Shown: positions 50,225 to 59,032, counted from the stretch's first letter. The stretch: DNA of 64,000 nt from Terriglobus tenax (GCF_025685395.1 NZ_JAGSYA010000004.1:2108001-2172000); one strand, 5' to 3'. Notes: generated by a model not told the origin, from the sequence alone. Numbers and translations: made by a program.

Positions 50225-50911
50225 ATGATGAGTACGAATGCCCCCACCCCTTTTGCTGTAATCGGCAGACATGCCCGGTCGCGCGGCGTGAAGCTGTTTG
50301 TGATTTCGTTCCTGGCGCTGGTGATGAGCATCTCCGGCGTGTTTGTAGACAACCTGAACGACGAGCGAGCGCGGAACCATGGGGCTGCGGCAGCGGCCTT
50401 TGAGTACCAGGGAGCTGTGCAGCCGGCGACGGTGATAGGCATCCGCATGGTGGACTCCTACCGGTCGATGCGGCGGTCGCTGCATTACATTCCGCTCTTT
50501 CTGGGGCTGGTGTTTCTGACGTACTTCCTCTTCGAGGTAACGACAGGAAAGAGCGTGCATCCGGCGCAGTATGTGATGGTGGGTGTGGCGCAGGTGATCT
50601 TCTACCTGCTGTTGCTGTCGCTAGCCGAGCACATCGGCTTTGACTGGAGCTTCCTGATTGCGGGCGCGGCGACGATCAGCCTGTTCTCCATCAATACGGA
50701 GTGGATCTTTAAGAGCAGAGCTTTGGCGATGCGTGCGTTGACGATCTTCACGCTGCTGTATGGGTTCATTTATGTGCTGCTGCGGGTAGAGGCCTATGCA
50801 CTGTTGATTGGAGCCATTGCCGCATTTATCGCGATTGCACTGGCCATGTACATGACGCGCGATGTGGACTGGTATGGATCGGGCTCGAATGAAGAGAGCG
50901 CGGCTGAGTAG
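50225..50911 (+). CDS. Miniature CreD-like inner membrane protein lacking the periplasmic domain
   Basis: A 228-residue protein whose C-terminal two-thirds match CreD: VDSYRSMRRSLHYIPLFLGL, VFLTYFLFEVTTGKSVHPAQ, YVMVGVAQVIFYLLLLSLAE, HIGFDWSFLIAGAATISLFS and YALLIGAIAAFIAIALAMYM, ending TRDVDWYG. Full-length CreD has about 450 residues with a large periplasmic domain after the first helix. Here the first helix (FVISFLALVMSISGVFV) is joined to the C-terminal region by only about 35 residues. No frameshift remnant is seen. AGGAGAG precedes two adjacent ATG codons. It is controlled, by inference, through the palindrome at 50187. Confidence 0.85.
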   Translation: MMSTNAPTPFAVIGRHARSRGVKLFVISFLALVMSISGVFVDNLNDERARNHGAAAAAFEYQGAVQPATVIGIRMVDSYRSMRRSLHYIPLFLGLVFLTYFLFEVTTGKSVHPAQYVMVGVAQVIFYLLLLSLAEHIGFDWSFLIAGAATISLFSINTEWIFKSRALAMRALTIFTLLYGFIYVLLRVEAYALLIGAIAAFIAIALAMYMTRDVDWYGSGSNEESAAE

Positions 50912-50918
50912 GCTGCCT

Positions 50919-52238
50919 TCATTCATGTTGGCCAAGGCCGAGTGTCTTGCGCAGCTCACCCTGCGCGAGCACGAGGCCGAGGTTGGCTTCCATGGCGCTG
51001 GCGGTGGAGGAACTGAGCTGGGCTTCAGCGGTGATCTGCTGTGAGGGAAGCGCGGCGTGCAGTTCGACCTGTTTCGTCTTGACGCGGGCGGCTTCGGCGC
51101 GCACCTGCTTTACCTCTTCGGCAAGATGGGCCAGGCCTTGCATGCGCTCGACCTTGTCGTAGGCGGCGTTGGCTTCGGCTTCGATGTGCGCGGTGACGTC
51201 TGCGAGCTTTACTTCGGCCTGGCGGAGTTGAATGCGCGACTTGCCCAGCTCGGCTTCGCGCTTGCCGCCGTCGAAGAGTTCGTAATGGAAGGCGACCCCG
51301 AAGGCACCGAAGTTGTGAACGAGGAAAGGGATGCCGCTCTGGTAGTTGTAGTGGGCGTAGGCAGTGACGTCGGGGATGTAGGCATCGCGTGCAACGGCAA
51401 GACCGGCGCGGGCGCGCTCTACGGTGGCCTTGGCACTGCGAACCTCAGGGCTTTCTGTGAGCGCGCGTCGAATGCCTTCGGCGCGTGATGGCAGATCGAC
51501 GGCAGCGTTGGCGGAGGTCTCGTCAAGATCGAAGACCGTGTTGACCGGAAGGCCAAGCAGATAAGCAAGCGTCAGGCTGGTGTCGCTGATGGCGAGCTGT
51601 TCGGTAAGCAGATCCTGCCTGGCCTGCAGCACGCTGGCGCGGCTTTCAAGCTCGGAGACGTCGAGTGCTTCGCCGCGCTGTACCTGGTCGTGGGCTTCCT
51701 GCAGGCTTGCCTCAGAGGCTTTCAGTTGCTGTTCGGCTGCATGCTTCTTCCATTGCGCGATCAGCACGCCGTAGTAAACCTGGCGGACTTTCAGGGCGAC
51801 GGTATCGCGCGCATCTTCCAACTCAATCTCGGCGACTTTGACTCCGGCGGCCGCGGCCTTGTTGCCTTCGTGGACTTTGAAGAGCTGCGTCATGGGTTGA
51901 TTGAGCATGGTGCGGCTCAGGTAGCTGGTGCTGGCGCCCTGGCCCACGGTGACGGTTTCGACGGGCGTGTTGTTGCCAAGTGCACCCTTAGGCAGTGTGA
52001 CGCCTTGCAGCTCGGTGATGTGCGAGGCCTGGCTCTCGTTGCTGAGTTGCGGGAAGTAGTGCGAGCGCGCTTCGTCTTTCTCGCGCTGCTTGCCGCTGAC
52101 TTCGAGCCGTGCGAGCTCGAGGGTGCGGTTCTGCCGCAGGGCCTGGTCGATGGCCTCGTTGAGCGTAAGGTGCACGGGGGCGGCCTGTTGTGCACAGGCG
52201 GTGGCGGTGACCATCAGGGCAAAGAGGTATCGCTTCAA
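50919..52238 (-). CDS. TolC-family outer membrane efflux protein
   Basis: A 439-residue outer-membrane channel of the TolC/OEP family. It has a signal peptide (LFALMVTATACA), then two repeats of long coiled-coil helices with barrel strands (LTLNEAIDQALRQNRTLELA, AHYNYQSGIPFLVHNFGAFG). It is the last gene of the operon HlyD-MFS-TolC, 11 bp after the MFS gene. It completes a tripartite drug or metabolite efflux system spanning both membranes. Confidence 0.9.
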   Translation of the reverse strand: MKRYLFALMVTATACAQQAAPVHLTLNEAIDQALRQNRTLELARLEVSGKQREKDEARSHYFPQLSNESQASHITELQGVTLPKGALGNNTPVETVTVGQGASTSYLSRTMLNQPMTQLFKVHEGNKAAAAGVKVAEIELEDARDTVALKVRQVYYGVLIAQWKKHAAEQQLKASEASLQEAHDQVQRGEALDVSELESRASVLQARQDLLTEQLAISDTSLTLAYLLGLPVNTVFDLDETSANAAVDLPSRAEGIRRALTESPEVRSAKATVERARAGLAVARDAYIPDVTAYAHYNYQSGIPFLVHNFGAFGVAFHYELFDGGKREAELGKSRIQLRQAEVKLADVTAHIEAEANAAYDKVERMQGLAHLAEEVKQVRAEAARVKTKQVELHAALPSQQITAEAQLSSSTASAMEANLGLVLAQGELRKTLGLGQHE

Positions 52239-52249
52239 GGTGGTTCTCC

Positions 52250-53869
52250 TTACGAGGGGTTAGCGGCTTTCGCTTCCCGGAATCCGATCTTCATGACGCC
52301 GACGCAGGCCAGCACGCAGAGCGCGGCGACGGAGGCCCAGGCGAGCGTGAGGAAGCAGTCGGCAATGCTGAGGGTAAAGGCCTGCTGGCGCACCTGCAGG
52401 GTGAGCAGAGCACCGGCGCGCGCGGCGGCTTCCGATGTTCCGGTGGAGTGCGGCGTCATGCCGCCCTGCAGAAGGCGCAGGCGATGTTGGGTGGCGGGGT
52501 CGGCCATCTGTACATGCAGGCCAAGCAGGTTGGAGTGTGTCTGCTCGCGCAGAGAGATCCAGTGTTGCATGAAGGCGACGCCGAGCTCTCCACCCATCAG
52601 ACGCACGGTTTGAAAGAAGCCGGAGAAGGTGAGCGCGTTGATGGGCTGCTGGATGGCACCGGAGTTGACGACCTCAAGAATGATGCTGCCGACCAGGCCG
52701 TTGAGTGCGATGCCTTGCCCCATGGCGAGCACGAGCTGCGAGGGCCAGAAGCTGGAGCCTGCCCATTGGGCATCGAGTTGCGCGTTGAGCAGGCAGCCTA
52801 TGGCGATGAGGGTGAAGCCGATGCCGAGCACCAGCCGCGAATCGATGCGTCCCAGCAGCCAGATACCGAGCAGGCCAGCGAGCACCTGCGGAAGCGCAAT
52901 CCAGAGAAGGACGGGGCCGGTTTCTTCGGGGCGATAGCCATGCACGCTGGCGAGGAAGCTGGGGAGCAGAACGACGGTACTGAGCAACAGGAAACGGAAG
53001 GCCGCGAGAAGCACTGCGAGGAAGATGACGTTGCGGCGCAGAAGGAAGCGGAGGTTGATGAGCGGGTTAGGCTCCATCATGCGGCGTACCAGAGCGGTGG
53101 TCCAGAGGAAGAGGCCGGAGGCGAGGAGAGCGATGAAGGTGCGCGAGTTCCACCAGTCGAGCCGCTGGCCCTGGTCGAGCGCTGTGTAGATAAGCGCAGC
53201 GCCCAGGCTGAAGTAGAGAAAGCCGCGCCAGTTGGGGCGAGGCTGTCCGGGCTTGGGTTGCGGCAGTGGCTGCGGTGCGATGCCGAAGTGGACGCAGAGC
53301 AGCATCACTGGCGTAAGCAGTGCGCCGAACCAGAAGATCCATCGCCAGGAGAGGTTGCCGACGAGGATGGCTTCAGTGGAATGCGCGATGTGTGTGGTGA
53401 AGACGACGTCTGCGCCATAAACAGCGATGCCGAAGAGCACATAGCGCATGGGCAGGTTGCGCAGGATGAACGAAAGCGTGAGCGGATAAAAGGTGCCTGC
53501 CGTGAGCCCCGCAAGCGCGAGCAGCACCAGCATCATGGGCAGGCCGCCGGAGAACGGGAGGAAGAAGGCGATGACGGTGTAAAGTGCGCTGCATGCCATC
53601 AACACGCGCCGCGGTCCGAGCAGGCCGCCGAGATACACCGAGAAGGGACCGATGAACATGGTGGCGGCGTTGAATGCCGTGCCAAGCCACGAAGCTTCAT
53701 CCGCGCCCAGGCCAAGTGCGCCGCGAAGATCGGGCAGACCGACCGAAAGCAGGCGGCCCTGCGCGGTGGCGATCATGGCGCCCAGCAGAACGGCAACGAT
53801 GCCGATCATGGGATGGTGCGTCGGGTGGACAGCTTCTCCGCTGGCCGATTGTGCGGTCTCTGCGGGCAT
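52250..53869 (-). CDS. MFS efflux transporter, DHA2 (EmrB-like) family
   Basis: A 539-residue transporter with 14 predicted transmembrane helices, including GVAVLLGAMIATAQ-like MIGIVAVLLGAMIATAQGRL, ALACSALYTVIAFF-type LMACSALYTVIAFFLPFSGG, and LAGLTAGTFYPLTLSFILRN. It exports small hydrophobic compounds with proton antiport through the adaptor and TolC partner encoded beside it. Its ATG shares one base with the stop of the adaptor gene (TAATG), indicating coupling. Confidence 0.9.
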   Translation of the reverse strand: MPAETAQSASGEAVHPTHHPMIGIVAVLLGAMIATAQGRLLSVGLPDLRGALGLGADEASWLGTAFNAATMFIGPFSVYLGGLLGPRRVLMACSALYTVIAFFLPFSGGLPMMLVLLALAGLTAGTFYPLTLSFILRNLPMRYVLFGIAVYGADVVFTTHIAHSTEAILVGNLSWRWIFWFGALLTPVMLLCVHFGIAPQPLPQPKPGQPRPNWRGFLYFSLGAALIYTALDQGQRLDWWNSRTFIALLASGLFLWTTALVRRMMEPNPLINLRFLLRRNVIFLAVLLAAFRFLLLSTVVLLPSFLASVHGYRPEETGPVLLWIALPQVLAGLLGIWLLGRIDSRLVLGIGFTLIAIGCLLNAQLDAQWAGSSFWPSQLVLAMGQGIALNGLVGSIILEVVNSGAIQQPINALTFSGFFQTVRLMGGELGVAFMQHWISLREQTHSNLLGLHVQMADPATQHRLRLLQGGMTPHSTGTSEAAARAGALLTLQVRQQAFTLSIADCFLTLAWASVAALCVLACVGVMKIGFREAKAANPS

Positions 53870-54978
53870 TACTTCACCTTGACGGTTACGGTTGCCGAGA
53901 AGCCGGGACGCAGGCGCGCGATCTGCTCCGATGGATCAAGCTGAATCTTGACCGGGACGCGCTGCACCACCTTGGTGAAGTTGCCGGTGGCATTGTCCGG
54001 CGGCAGCAGAGCGAACTGCGATCCGCTGGCGGGAGCAATCTGCGCGACGTGGCCTTTCAGCGTGACATCAGGCAGGGCATCGATGTGGACTTCCACGGGA
54101 TCGCCAGCTTTCATGTGGGCAAGCTGTGTCTCTTTGAAGTTGGCCTGGATCCACGGGCTGCTCTCGACCAGCGAGATGAGCTCCATGCCTGCGGCGACCA
54201 ATTGGCCGGGGTGTGTTTTGCGCTCGCCCACGGTGCCGGCGAGTGGGGCGCGGATGACGGTGTAGTTCAGGTTGACCTCGGCGACCTGGATCGCCGCTTT
54301 TTTCGCGGCGATGTCGGCGCGGAGCACATCGTCCTTGGTGCGCAGCGAGGTCAGCACGCGCTGCTGCCCGGCGAGTGCAACCTGTGCGCCCTTGGCGGCT
54401 GCTTCCGCGCGAGCACGATCAGCCTGGCGGCTGGCGAGCAGGGCTTGTGCTTTTTCGGCATCGGCTACGACGGCTTCCACACGCTGACGGGTCGAAGCGC
54501 GCGCTGCCAGCAGAGCTTCCTGACGGGCACGCTCGCTGTTGGCGTGTTCCACGTCGGGCTTGGCTGCGGCAATGCCAGCATCGGCGGCGGTGACGGCTGC
54601 CTGCGCGGCGGTGATCTGCGTCTCCGCGCCGCGAATCTGTTCTTCCTGCACACGCTTGGCGTCTTCGTTGGCGGTGAGTGATGCTTCAGCAGCGGCAAGC
54701 GCAGCCTGTGCCTGGGCGAGAGCAGCGCGGTAGTCTTCGTCCTGCAGCTGCACCAGCACCTGGCCGGGCGTGACGGTGGCGTAATCCTGGACCAGCACCT
54801 CTTTCACCGTGCCGCTGACGCGTGTGCTGAGCGGTGTGACGTCGGTGCGGACGTAAGCATCGTCGGTGGATTGCTCAGAGCGGTTAGCGCCCCAGGAGCC
54901 CCAGCAGCCTTGAATGGTAAGCGCAAGGGCTGCCGCAATGGCGAGAACGAGAACGGGTACACCAAATTTGCGAAGCAC
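53869..54978 (-). CDS. Membrane-fusion (HlyD/EmrA-like) efflux adaptor
   Basis: A 369-residue periplasmic adaptor. One N-terminal transmembrane helix (FGVPVLVLAIAAALALTIQG), the lipoyl half motifs (STRVSGTVKEVLVQDYATVT and APLAGTVGERKTHPGQLVAA), and a long Ala-rich coiled coil between them (AQAQAALAAAEASLTANEDA). The typical TDDAYVRTDV follows the membrane helix as in EmrA. The GTG at 54978 has GAGG 6 bp upstream; the open frame begins at 54999. It is the first gene of the efflux operon. Confidence 0.9.
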   Translation of the reverse strand: MLRKFGVPVLVLAIAAALALTIQGCWGSWGANRSEQSTDDAYVRTDVTPLSTRVSGTVKEVLVQDYATVTPGQVLVQLQDEDYRAALAQAQAALAAAEASLTANEDAKRVQEEQIRGAETQITAAQAAVTAADAGIAAAKPDVEHANSERARQEALLAARASTRQRVEAVVADAEKAQALLASRQADRARAEAAAKGAQVALAGQQRVLTSLRTKDDVLRADIAAKKAAIQVAEVNLNYTVIRAPLAGTVGERKTHPGQLVAAGMELISLVESSPWIQANFKETQLAHMKAGDPVEVHIDALPDVTLKGHVAQIAPASGSQFALLPPDNATGNFTKVVQRVPVKIQLDPSEQIARLRPGFSATVTVKVK

Positions 54979-55038
54979 GAGGTGCCTCCTCAGGAACAAG
55001 AAAAGTCAGCTTTGCGGAACATCAATGGAAGACAGTAA

Positions 55039-55049
55039 CTAGCTGAGAT
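55039..55049. promoter_or_regulatory. Possible MarR-type half site upstream of the efflux operon
   Basis: CTAGCTGAGAT matches CTAGCTGCGAT at 61332-61342, part of the MarR-gene operator, in 10 of 11 positions. It lies about 60 bp upstream of the HlyD start codon. Short and therefore weak evidence. Confidence 0.25.
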
Positions 55050-55194
55050 CAGGGGAAATAGATGCGATACCGCAAGCATACGACATAGATGTAACAGCCG
55101 GAAAAAACAAATCCACGGCCCGAAAGTGGGGGAAGAAAACCTGGCTTGCGGGTGAGTGGGAAGAAGGGCGGGGGCGATAAGGTGGCGGTGGCTC

Positions 55195-55242
55195 AAAAAA
55201 AAGCCCCGCTCTTGAACGTGCCGAAGAGCGGGGCGATTTTTT
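55195..55242. terminator. Bidirectional terminator at the end of the aro/trp operon
   Basis: GCCCCGCTCTT (55203-55213) and AAGAGCGGGGC (55224-55234) form an 11-bp stem. A run of A precedes it (T run for the minus strand) and TTTTTTT follows. It lies 12 bp after the aroF stop; the rest of 54979-55194 holds no gene. Confidence 0.85.
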
Positions 55243-55253
55243 TGTGGAGCGAG

Positions 55254-56270
55254 TTACAGCTTGCGGCCGACAATCGGCGCGAGCTGCTTCAACTGCGCGT
55301 TCAGCTTGTTGAGCTGCTCCGGGAAGAGGGACTGAGCGCCGTCACTCATGGCCTTGTCGGGGTTGGGATGCATCTCCATCAGCAGGCCATCAGCACCGGC
55401 GGCGACCGAGGCCAGCGCAAGCGCGGGAACCAGGTCGCGCTTGCCCACGCCGTGTGACGGATCGCCGAAGACAGGCAGGTGGGTCAGCTTCTTGAGCACG
55501 GGGATCGCGGAGACATCCATCGTGTTGCGGGTATAGGTCTCGAAGGTGCGAATACCGCGCTCGCAGAGCATGAGGTCGTAGTTGCCGCCGGAGAGGATGT
55601 ACTCGGCGCTCAACAGAACTTCCTCGATGGTCGCGGCGATGCCGCGCTTCAGCAGGCAGGCGGTACGGGTGTGGCCCAGTTCGCGCAGAAGGTTGAAGTT
55701 CTGCATGTTGCGCGCGCCGATCTGGAAGACGTCGACGTAGGGCAGCATGGGCTCAATCTGCGAGATCTCCATGACCTCGGTGATGACCAGAAGGCCGTTC
55801 GCATCGGCGGCCTCGCGCATCAGCTTCAGGCCCTCGATACCCATGCCCTGGAAGCTGTACGGCGAGCTGCGGGGTTTGAAGGCGCCGCCACGGAGGAACT
55901 TGCTGCCCGACGCGGCAACCTGTTTTGCGGAGAGGTGGATCTGCTCCTTCGATTCGACCGAGCAGGGGCCAGCCATGATGACAATCTCTTCGCCACCGAC
56001 GACGACGCCATTGCGGAACTTGATTTTTGTGCCCTCGGGGCGGAAGCTGCGGCCGGCGAGCTTATAGGGAGAGGAGATGCGATAGGCGTCCTGCACGCCA
56101 GCCAGCACGGTGAACTCGGCGACATCAAATGCCTGCGGCGAGCCTACGCCGGCCAGGATGGTCTGCGCGGCGCCGGTAGTACGGTGCACGGCGAATCCCA
56201 GGTCCACCATGCGCTCAATGACGGACTGTATATGTTCTTCGGTGGCTGCATCCTGCATTGCGACGATCAT
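55254..56270 (-). CDS. aroF: 3-deoxy-7-phosphoheptulonate (DAHP) synthase
   Basis: First step of the shikimate pathway: condenses PEP and erythrose-4-phosphate. The 338-residue protein is the type I-beta form. An N-terminal ferredoxin-like regulatory domain (residues about 1-70, [20 protein letters not shown]) is followed by the barrel with [70 protein letters not shown] and [16 protein letters not shown]. It is the last gene of the operon trpB-trpA-chorismate mutase-aroF. Confidence 0.95.
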   Translation of the reverse strand: MIVAMQDAATEEHIQSVIERMVDLGFAVHRTTGAAQTILAGVGSPQAFDVAEFTVLAGVQDAYRISSPYKLAGRSFRPEGTKIKFRNGVVVGGEEIVIMAGPCSVESKEQIHLSAKQVAASGSKFLRGGAFKPRSSPYSFQGMGIEGLKLMREAADANGLLVITEVMEISQIEPMLPYVDVFQIGARNMQNFNLLRELGHTRTACLLKRGIAATIEEVLLSAEYILSGGNYDLMLCERGIRTFETYTRNTMDVSAIPVLKKLTHLPVFGDPSHGVGKRDLVPALALASVAAGADGLLMEMHPNPDKAMSDGAQSLFPEQLNKLNAQLKQLAPIVGRKL

Positions 56271-56321
56271 TGCTCTTTCCTCTTCTTTCGTATCTTCTGA
56301 CGGGAGCCCACGCTCCTTCCG

Positions 56322-56585
56322 TCAGTTGTCTTTCTTCTGGAGCGCACGCATCACGTCGATGATGCGCTCGTAAATTTTCTGGAGCTCCGCATCCGGCAGC
56401 GGGCCGGGGTTGCAACTGCGGATATGCTCAAAGACCTTCTGTTCGCGGCCCGGCTCATACACGGGGAGCGCCTGCTGTGCCTTCAACATGCCGATGTTCT
56501 GGGCTGCCTCAGCCCGCTGGTTGATCAGCTTCACAATCTGCTCGTCCAGCTCGTCAATCCGCTTGCGCCAGTCCGCTATCTCCAT
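56322..56585 (-). CDS. Chorismate mutase (AroQ type)
   Basis: An 87-residue all-helical AroQ chorismate mutase, converting chorismate to prephenate. The first helix holds WRKRIDELDEQIVKLINQRA (catalytic Arg), followed by IGMLKAQQALPVYEPGREQK (catalytic Lys and Arg) and IYERIIDVMRALQKK. It is free-standing rather than fused to TyrA or PheA, and lies between trpA and aroF. Type I-beta DAHP synthases often depend on or interact with such a mutase, which may explain the neighbourhood. Confidence 0.93.
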   Translation of the reverse strand: MEIADWRKRIDELDEQIVKLINQRAEAAQNIGMLKAQQALPVYEPGREQKVFEHIRSCNPGPLPDAELQKIYERIIDVMRALQKKDN

Positions 56586-56625
56586 CGTTTCTGCCTCACT
56601 TGGTTTCCCTTCCTGGTAATTGGCG

Positions 56626-57387
56626 CTAGGCGCGCAGACCCTTGATGAATGCCGCTGCGGCTGCAGGTGCTTCCTGCGGCGTGGATTTTTCGATGATGGC
56701 CACGATAGCCGATCCGATCACAGCCGCGTCAGCATACTGTCCCACGGCCTGGACATGTTCTGCATTCGAGACACCGAAGCCCAGAGCAATGGGCTTGCTG
56801 GTGAACTGGCGGATGCGGTTGACCAGCTTCTCCGCATCTTCTGAGAGTGTGGTTCCGGCACCGGTGATTCCCGTACGCGAGATGGCGTAGAGGAAGCCCT
56901 CGGTGTGCTGGGCGATAGCCTTCAGGCGTTCGTCGGGTGAGGTAGGCGCGGCAAGGAAGACGGGCGCGAGGCCGTTCTGCTTCATCGCGGCCAGGTACTC
57001 GGTGGCCTCTTCCACGATCATGTCGGTCAGCAGGACGCCATCAGCTCCTGCGGCCTTTGCGGCAGAGCAAAAGCTCTCCATGCCCATGCGGACGACGGGG
57101 TTCAGATAGCTGAAGAGGATCAGCCCCGCCTGCGGGCGGGCTTCGCGAATCTCCTTGCAGAGCGAGAGGACATCGCTCAGGCGGACGCCGCGGGCTACCG
57201 CCCGTTCCATCGCGCGCTGAATCACGGGGCCGTCGGCGAGGGGATCGCTGAAGGGCACGCCGAGTTCGAGGACATCGGCACCCGCGTCAATGGCGGCGAT
57301 GGCGATGGCCTTGGTGGTAGCGAGGTCAGGGTCGCCTGCGGTGAGGTAGATGACGAGGCCGGGTTTCTTGGTGAAGTTAATTGGCAT
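56626..57387 (-). CDS. trpA: Tryptophan synthase alpha subunit
   Basis: Cleaves indole-3-glycerol phosphate to indole, which is channelled to TrpB. The 253-residue TIM barrel has GLVIYLTAGDPDL, DVLELGVPFSDPLADGPVIQ (catalytic Glu), GADGVLLTDMIVEEA (catalytic Asp) and YAISRTGITGAGTTLSEDAE. The ATG at 57387 has no ribosome-binding site. A TTG at 57396 is an alternative. The upstream 43-bp gap is filled by TAGCT-rich repeats, which may have displaced the usual signal. Confidence 0.95.
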   Translation of the reverse strand: MPINFTKKPGLVIYLTAGDPDLATTKAIAIAAIDAGADVLELGVPFSDPLADGPVIQRAMERAVARGVRLSDVLSLCKEIREARPQAGLILFSYLNPVVRMGMESFCSAAKAAGADGVLLTDMIVEEATEYLAAMKQNGLAPVFLAAPTSPDERLKAIAQHTEGFLYAISRTGITGAGTTLSEDAEKLVNRIRQFTSKPIALGFGVSNAEHVQAVGQYADAAVIGSAIVAIIEKSTPQEAPAAAAAFIKGLRA

Positions 57388-57395
57388 AACGAACA

Positions 57396-57452
57396 AGCTT
57401 TTAGCTGTCAGCTTCTAGCTTTTAGCTAGAGGCCAGGAGCTAGCGGCCATCA
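57396..57452. repeat. TAGCT-rich short repeat between trpB and trpA
   Basis: AGCTTTTAGCT occurs twice (57396-57406 and 57417-57427) together with further AGCT/TAGC units up to about 57452. The whole trpB-trpA junction is made of these imperfect inverted and direct repeats, which could pair in the mRNA. Confidence 0.55.
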
Positions 57453-58663
57453 GCTCCTTTCAAATCCATCTCCTTGCGGAGGATGCCCATGTCCTTATCG
57501 CCGCGGCCGCTGACATTGACCATGATGACGTCACTCTTCGCCATCTTCGGAGCCTGCTTGATGGCCTCCGCTACGGCGTGGGCGGATTCCAGCGCGGGCA
57601 GGATGCCTTCCGTGCGTGAGAGCACCTTCAGCGCATCGAGGGCTTCCGCATCCGTGGCGAAGGTGTAGGTCGCGCGGCCCTGGTCGTGCAGCATGGCGTG
57701 CTCCGGGCCAACCGAGGCATAGTCCAGACCGGCCGAGACCGAGTGCGTGGTGGCAACCTGTCCGGCGTCGTTCTGCAGGACGTAGCTGTAGGTTCCCTGC
57801 AGAACGCCGGGGATGCCTCCGCTGAAGCGGGCAGCATGCTCGCCGAGAGCCGTGCCGCGTCCACCGGCTTCGACGCCGATGAGGCGGACGTTCTGATCCG
57901 GGATGAACTCGTAGAAGGCTCCGATGGCGTTGGATCCGCCGCCGACGCAGGCGATGACGGCATCGGGCAGCTTGCCCTCCTGCTCCAGAATCTGCTGCCT
58001 GGCTTCCTTGCTGATGACGCGGTGGAAGTCGCGCACCATGGTGGGGTAGGGATGTGCTCCGAGCGCCGAGCCCAGGATGTAGAAGGTGGTGCGGACGTTG
58101 GTGACCCAGTCGCGCATGGCCTCGTTGATGGCGTCCTTCAGCGTGGCGGAACCGGAGCCGACGCCGCGCACCTCAGCGCCCAGCAGGCGCATGCGATAGA
58201 CGTTCAGTTCCTGGCGGCGCATATCTTCCTCGCCCATGTAGATGACGCACTCCAGCCCGAAGAGCGCGCAGACGGTGGCGGTGGCCACGCCGTGCTGGCC
58301 TGCGCCGGTCTCCGCAATGATGCGCTGCTTGCCCATGCGGCGGGCGAGCAGCGCCTGGCCGAGAGCGTTGTTGATCTTGTGCGCTCCGGTGTGCAGCAGG
58401 TCTTCGCGCTTCAGGTAGATCTTCGCGCCGCCGAGTTGCTCGGTCAGCCGCTTGGCGAAGTAGAGCGGTGTGGGGCGGCCGACGTAGTCCTTCAGCAGCC
58501 CGGCAAGCTCATTCTGGAAGGCTGCTTCGTCGCGGACTGCGGCATAGGCCTGCTCCAGCTCCTGCAGGGCGGCCATCAGCGTTTCAGGGACGTAGCGGCC
58601 GCCGTAGGCGCCGAAACGGCCGTTGCCGAGGGTTCGAACCGGATCGATGATGCTGTGTTCCAT
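57440..58663 (-). CDS. trpB: Tryptophan synthase beta subunit
   Basis: PLP enzyme joining indole and serine to tryptophan. The 407-residue protein has [51 protein letters not shown] (PLP Lys), [36 protein letters not shown] and [17 protein letters not shown] at 58663 lies 6 bp after AAGGGA; ATG at 58669 is the alternative. It is the first structural gene of the operon and is preceded by a terminator-like attenuator and a leader peptide. Confidence 0.96.
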   Translation of the reverse strand: MEHSIIDPVRTLGNGRFGAYGGRYVPETLMAALQELEQAYAAVRDEAAFQNELAGLLKDYVGRPTPLYFAKRLTEQLGGAKIYLKREDLLHTGAHKINNALGQALLARRMGKQRIIAETGAGQHGVATATVCALFGLECVIYMGEEDMRRQELNVYRMRLLGAEVRGVGSGSATLKDAINEAMRDWVTNVRTTFYILGSALGAHPYPTMVRDFHRVISKEARQQILEQEGKLPDAVIACVGGGSNAIGAFYEFIPDQNVRLIGVEAGGRGTALGEHAARFSGGIPGVLQGTYSYVLQNDAGQVATTHSVSAGLDYASVGPEHAMLHDQGRATYTFATDAEALDALKVLSRTEGILPALESAHAVAEAIKQAPKMAKSDVIMVNVSGRGDKDMGILRKEMDLKGADGR

Positions 58664-58682
58664 ACTCATTCCCTTCTGTTGC

Positions 58683-58723
58683 AAGCAAAACAAAAGCCGC
58701 GACCCTGTTGGGGTTCGCGGCTT
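58683..58723 (-). terminator. Attenuator (terminator) in the leader of the trpB operon
   Basis: On the minus strand GAAGCCGCGA (complement of 58715-58724) pairs with TCGCGGCTT (complement of 58694-58702), followed by TTTGTTTTGCTT. This Rho-independent terminator lies only about 20 bp upstream of trpB, inside the operon leader, so it must be conditional. Confidence 0.8.
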
Positions 58724-58772
58724 CGGTTGGAATCTCGTCGTGTGTTACCTGGGTACTGCTGAACCTGCGACG

Positions 58773-58844
58773 CTAAACCGCCGGAGCCGCTACTGTGCGC
58801 CAGTAGCGGAAGGTAAAGCTAAAGAAATGGGCGGTGTGCGTCAT
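58773..58844 (-). CDS. Leader peptide of the trpB-trpA-chorismate mutase-aroF operon
   Basis: A 23-codon reading frame (ATG at 58844, stop TAG at 58773-58775) with AAAGG 4 bp before the ATG. Its product starts MTHTAHFFSFTFRYWRTVAA. The block FFSFTFRYW holds four Phe, one Tyr and one Trp codon in nine positions. It ends 49 bp before the attenuator stem. The composition, position and overlap with a hairpin (58787-58809) fit a leader for ribosome-mediated attenuation sensing all three aromatic amino acids, matching an operon that includes aroF and chorismate mutase. This is inference from sequence alone. Confidence 0.75.
   Translation of the reverse strand: MTHTAHFFSFTFRYWRTVAAPAV
58787..58809 (-). 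promoter_or_regulatory. Pause hairpin of the leader, alternative to the attenuator
   Basis: On the minus strand CCGCTACT and AGTAGCGG (complements of 58802-58809 and 58787-58794) form a perfect 8-bp stem with a 7-nt loop. The 5' arm contains the Tyr codon, and the Trp codon begins at its end. The 3' arm plus CT (AGCGGCT) is complementary over 6 bp to AGCCGC of the attenuator 5' arm, giving a possible antiterminator when the ribosome stalls at these codons. Confidence 0.65.
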
Positions 58845-59032
58845 TGCGCCTTTGAGCGTACACGGATTTGGCCCGGAAATGCAAACCCCGCAGGCAACCT
58901 AATGGCCGGGGGGCCGGATTTTCTTTTCAGAGCGCGAGGCAAACACTTCCCTGCCCAGTGGCTCTAAAGGGTCTATAGGAAGTACCCGCTATATGCGTTT
59001 GCAGGCAGGGTGCCCCCACGGAGGACGTCATC

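Noticed and set aside
52448-53944. 498-codon plus-strand frame over the MFS gene
   Set aside because: Antisense shadow: Glu/His/Gln-rich, without membrane segments or motifs, while the minus strand encodes a clear 14-helix transporter.
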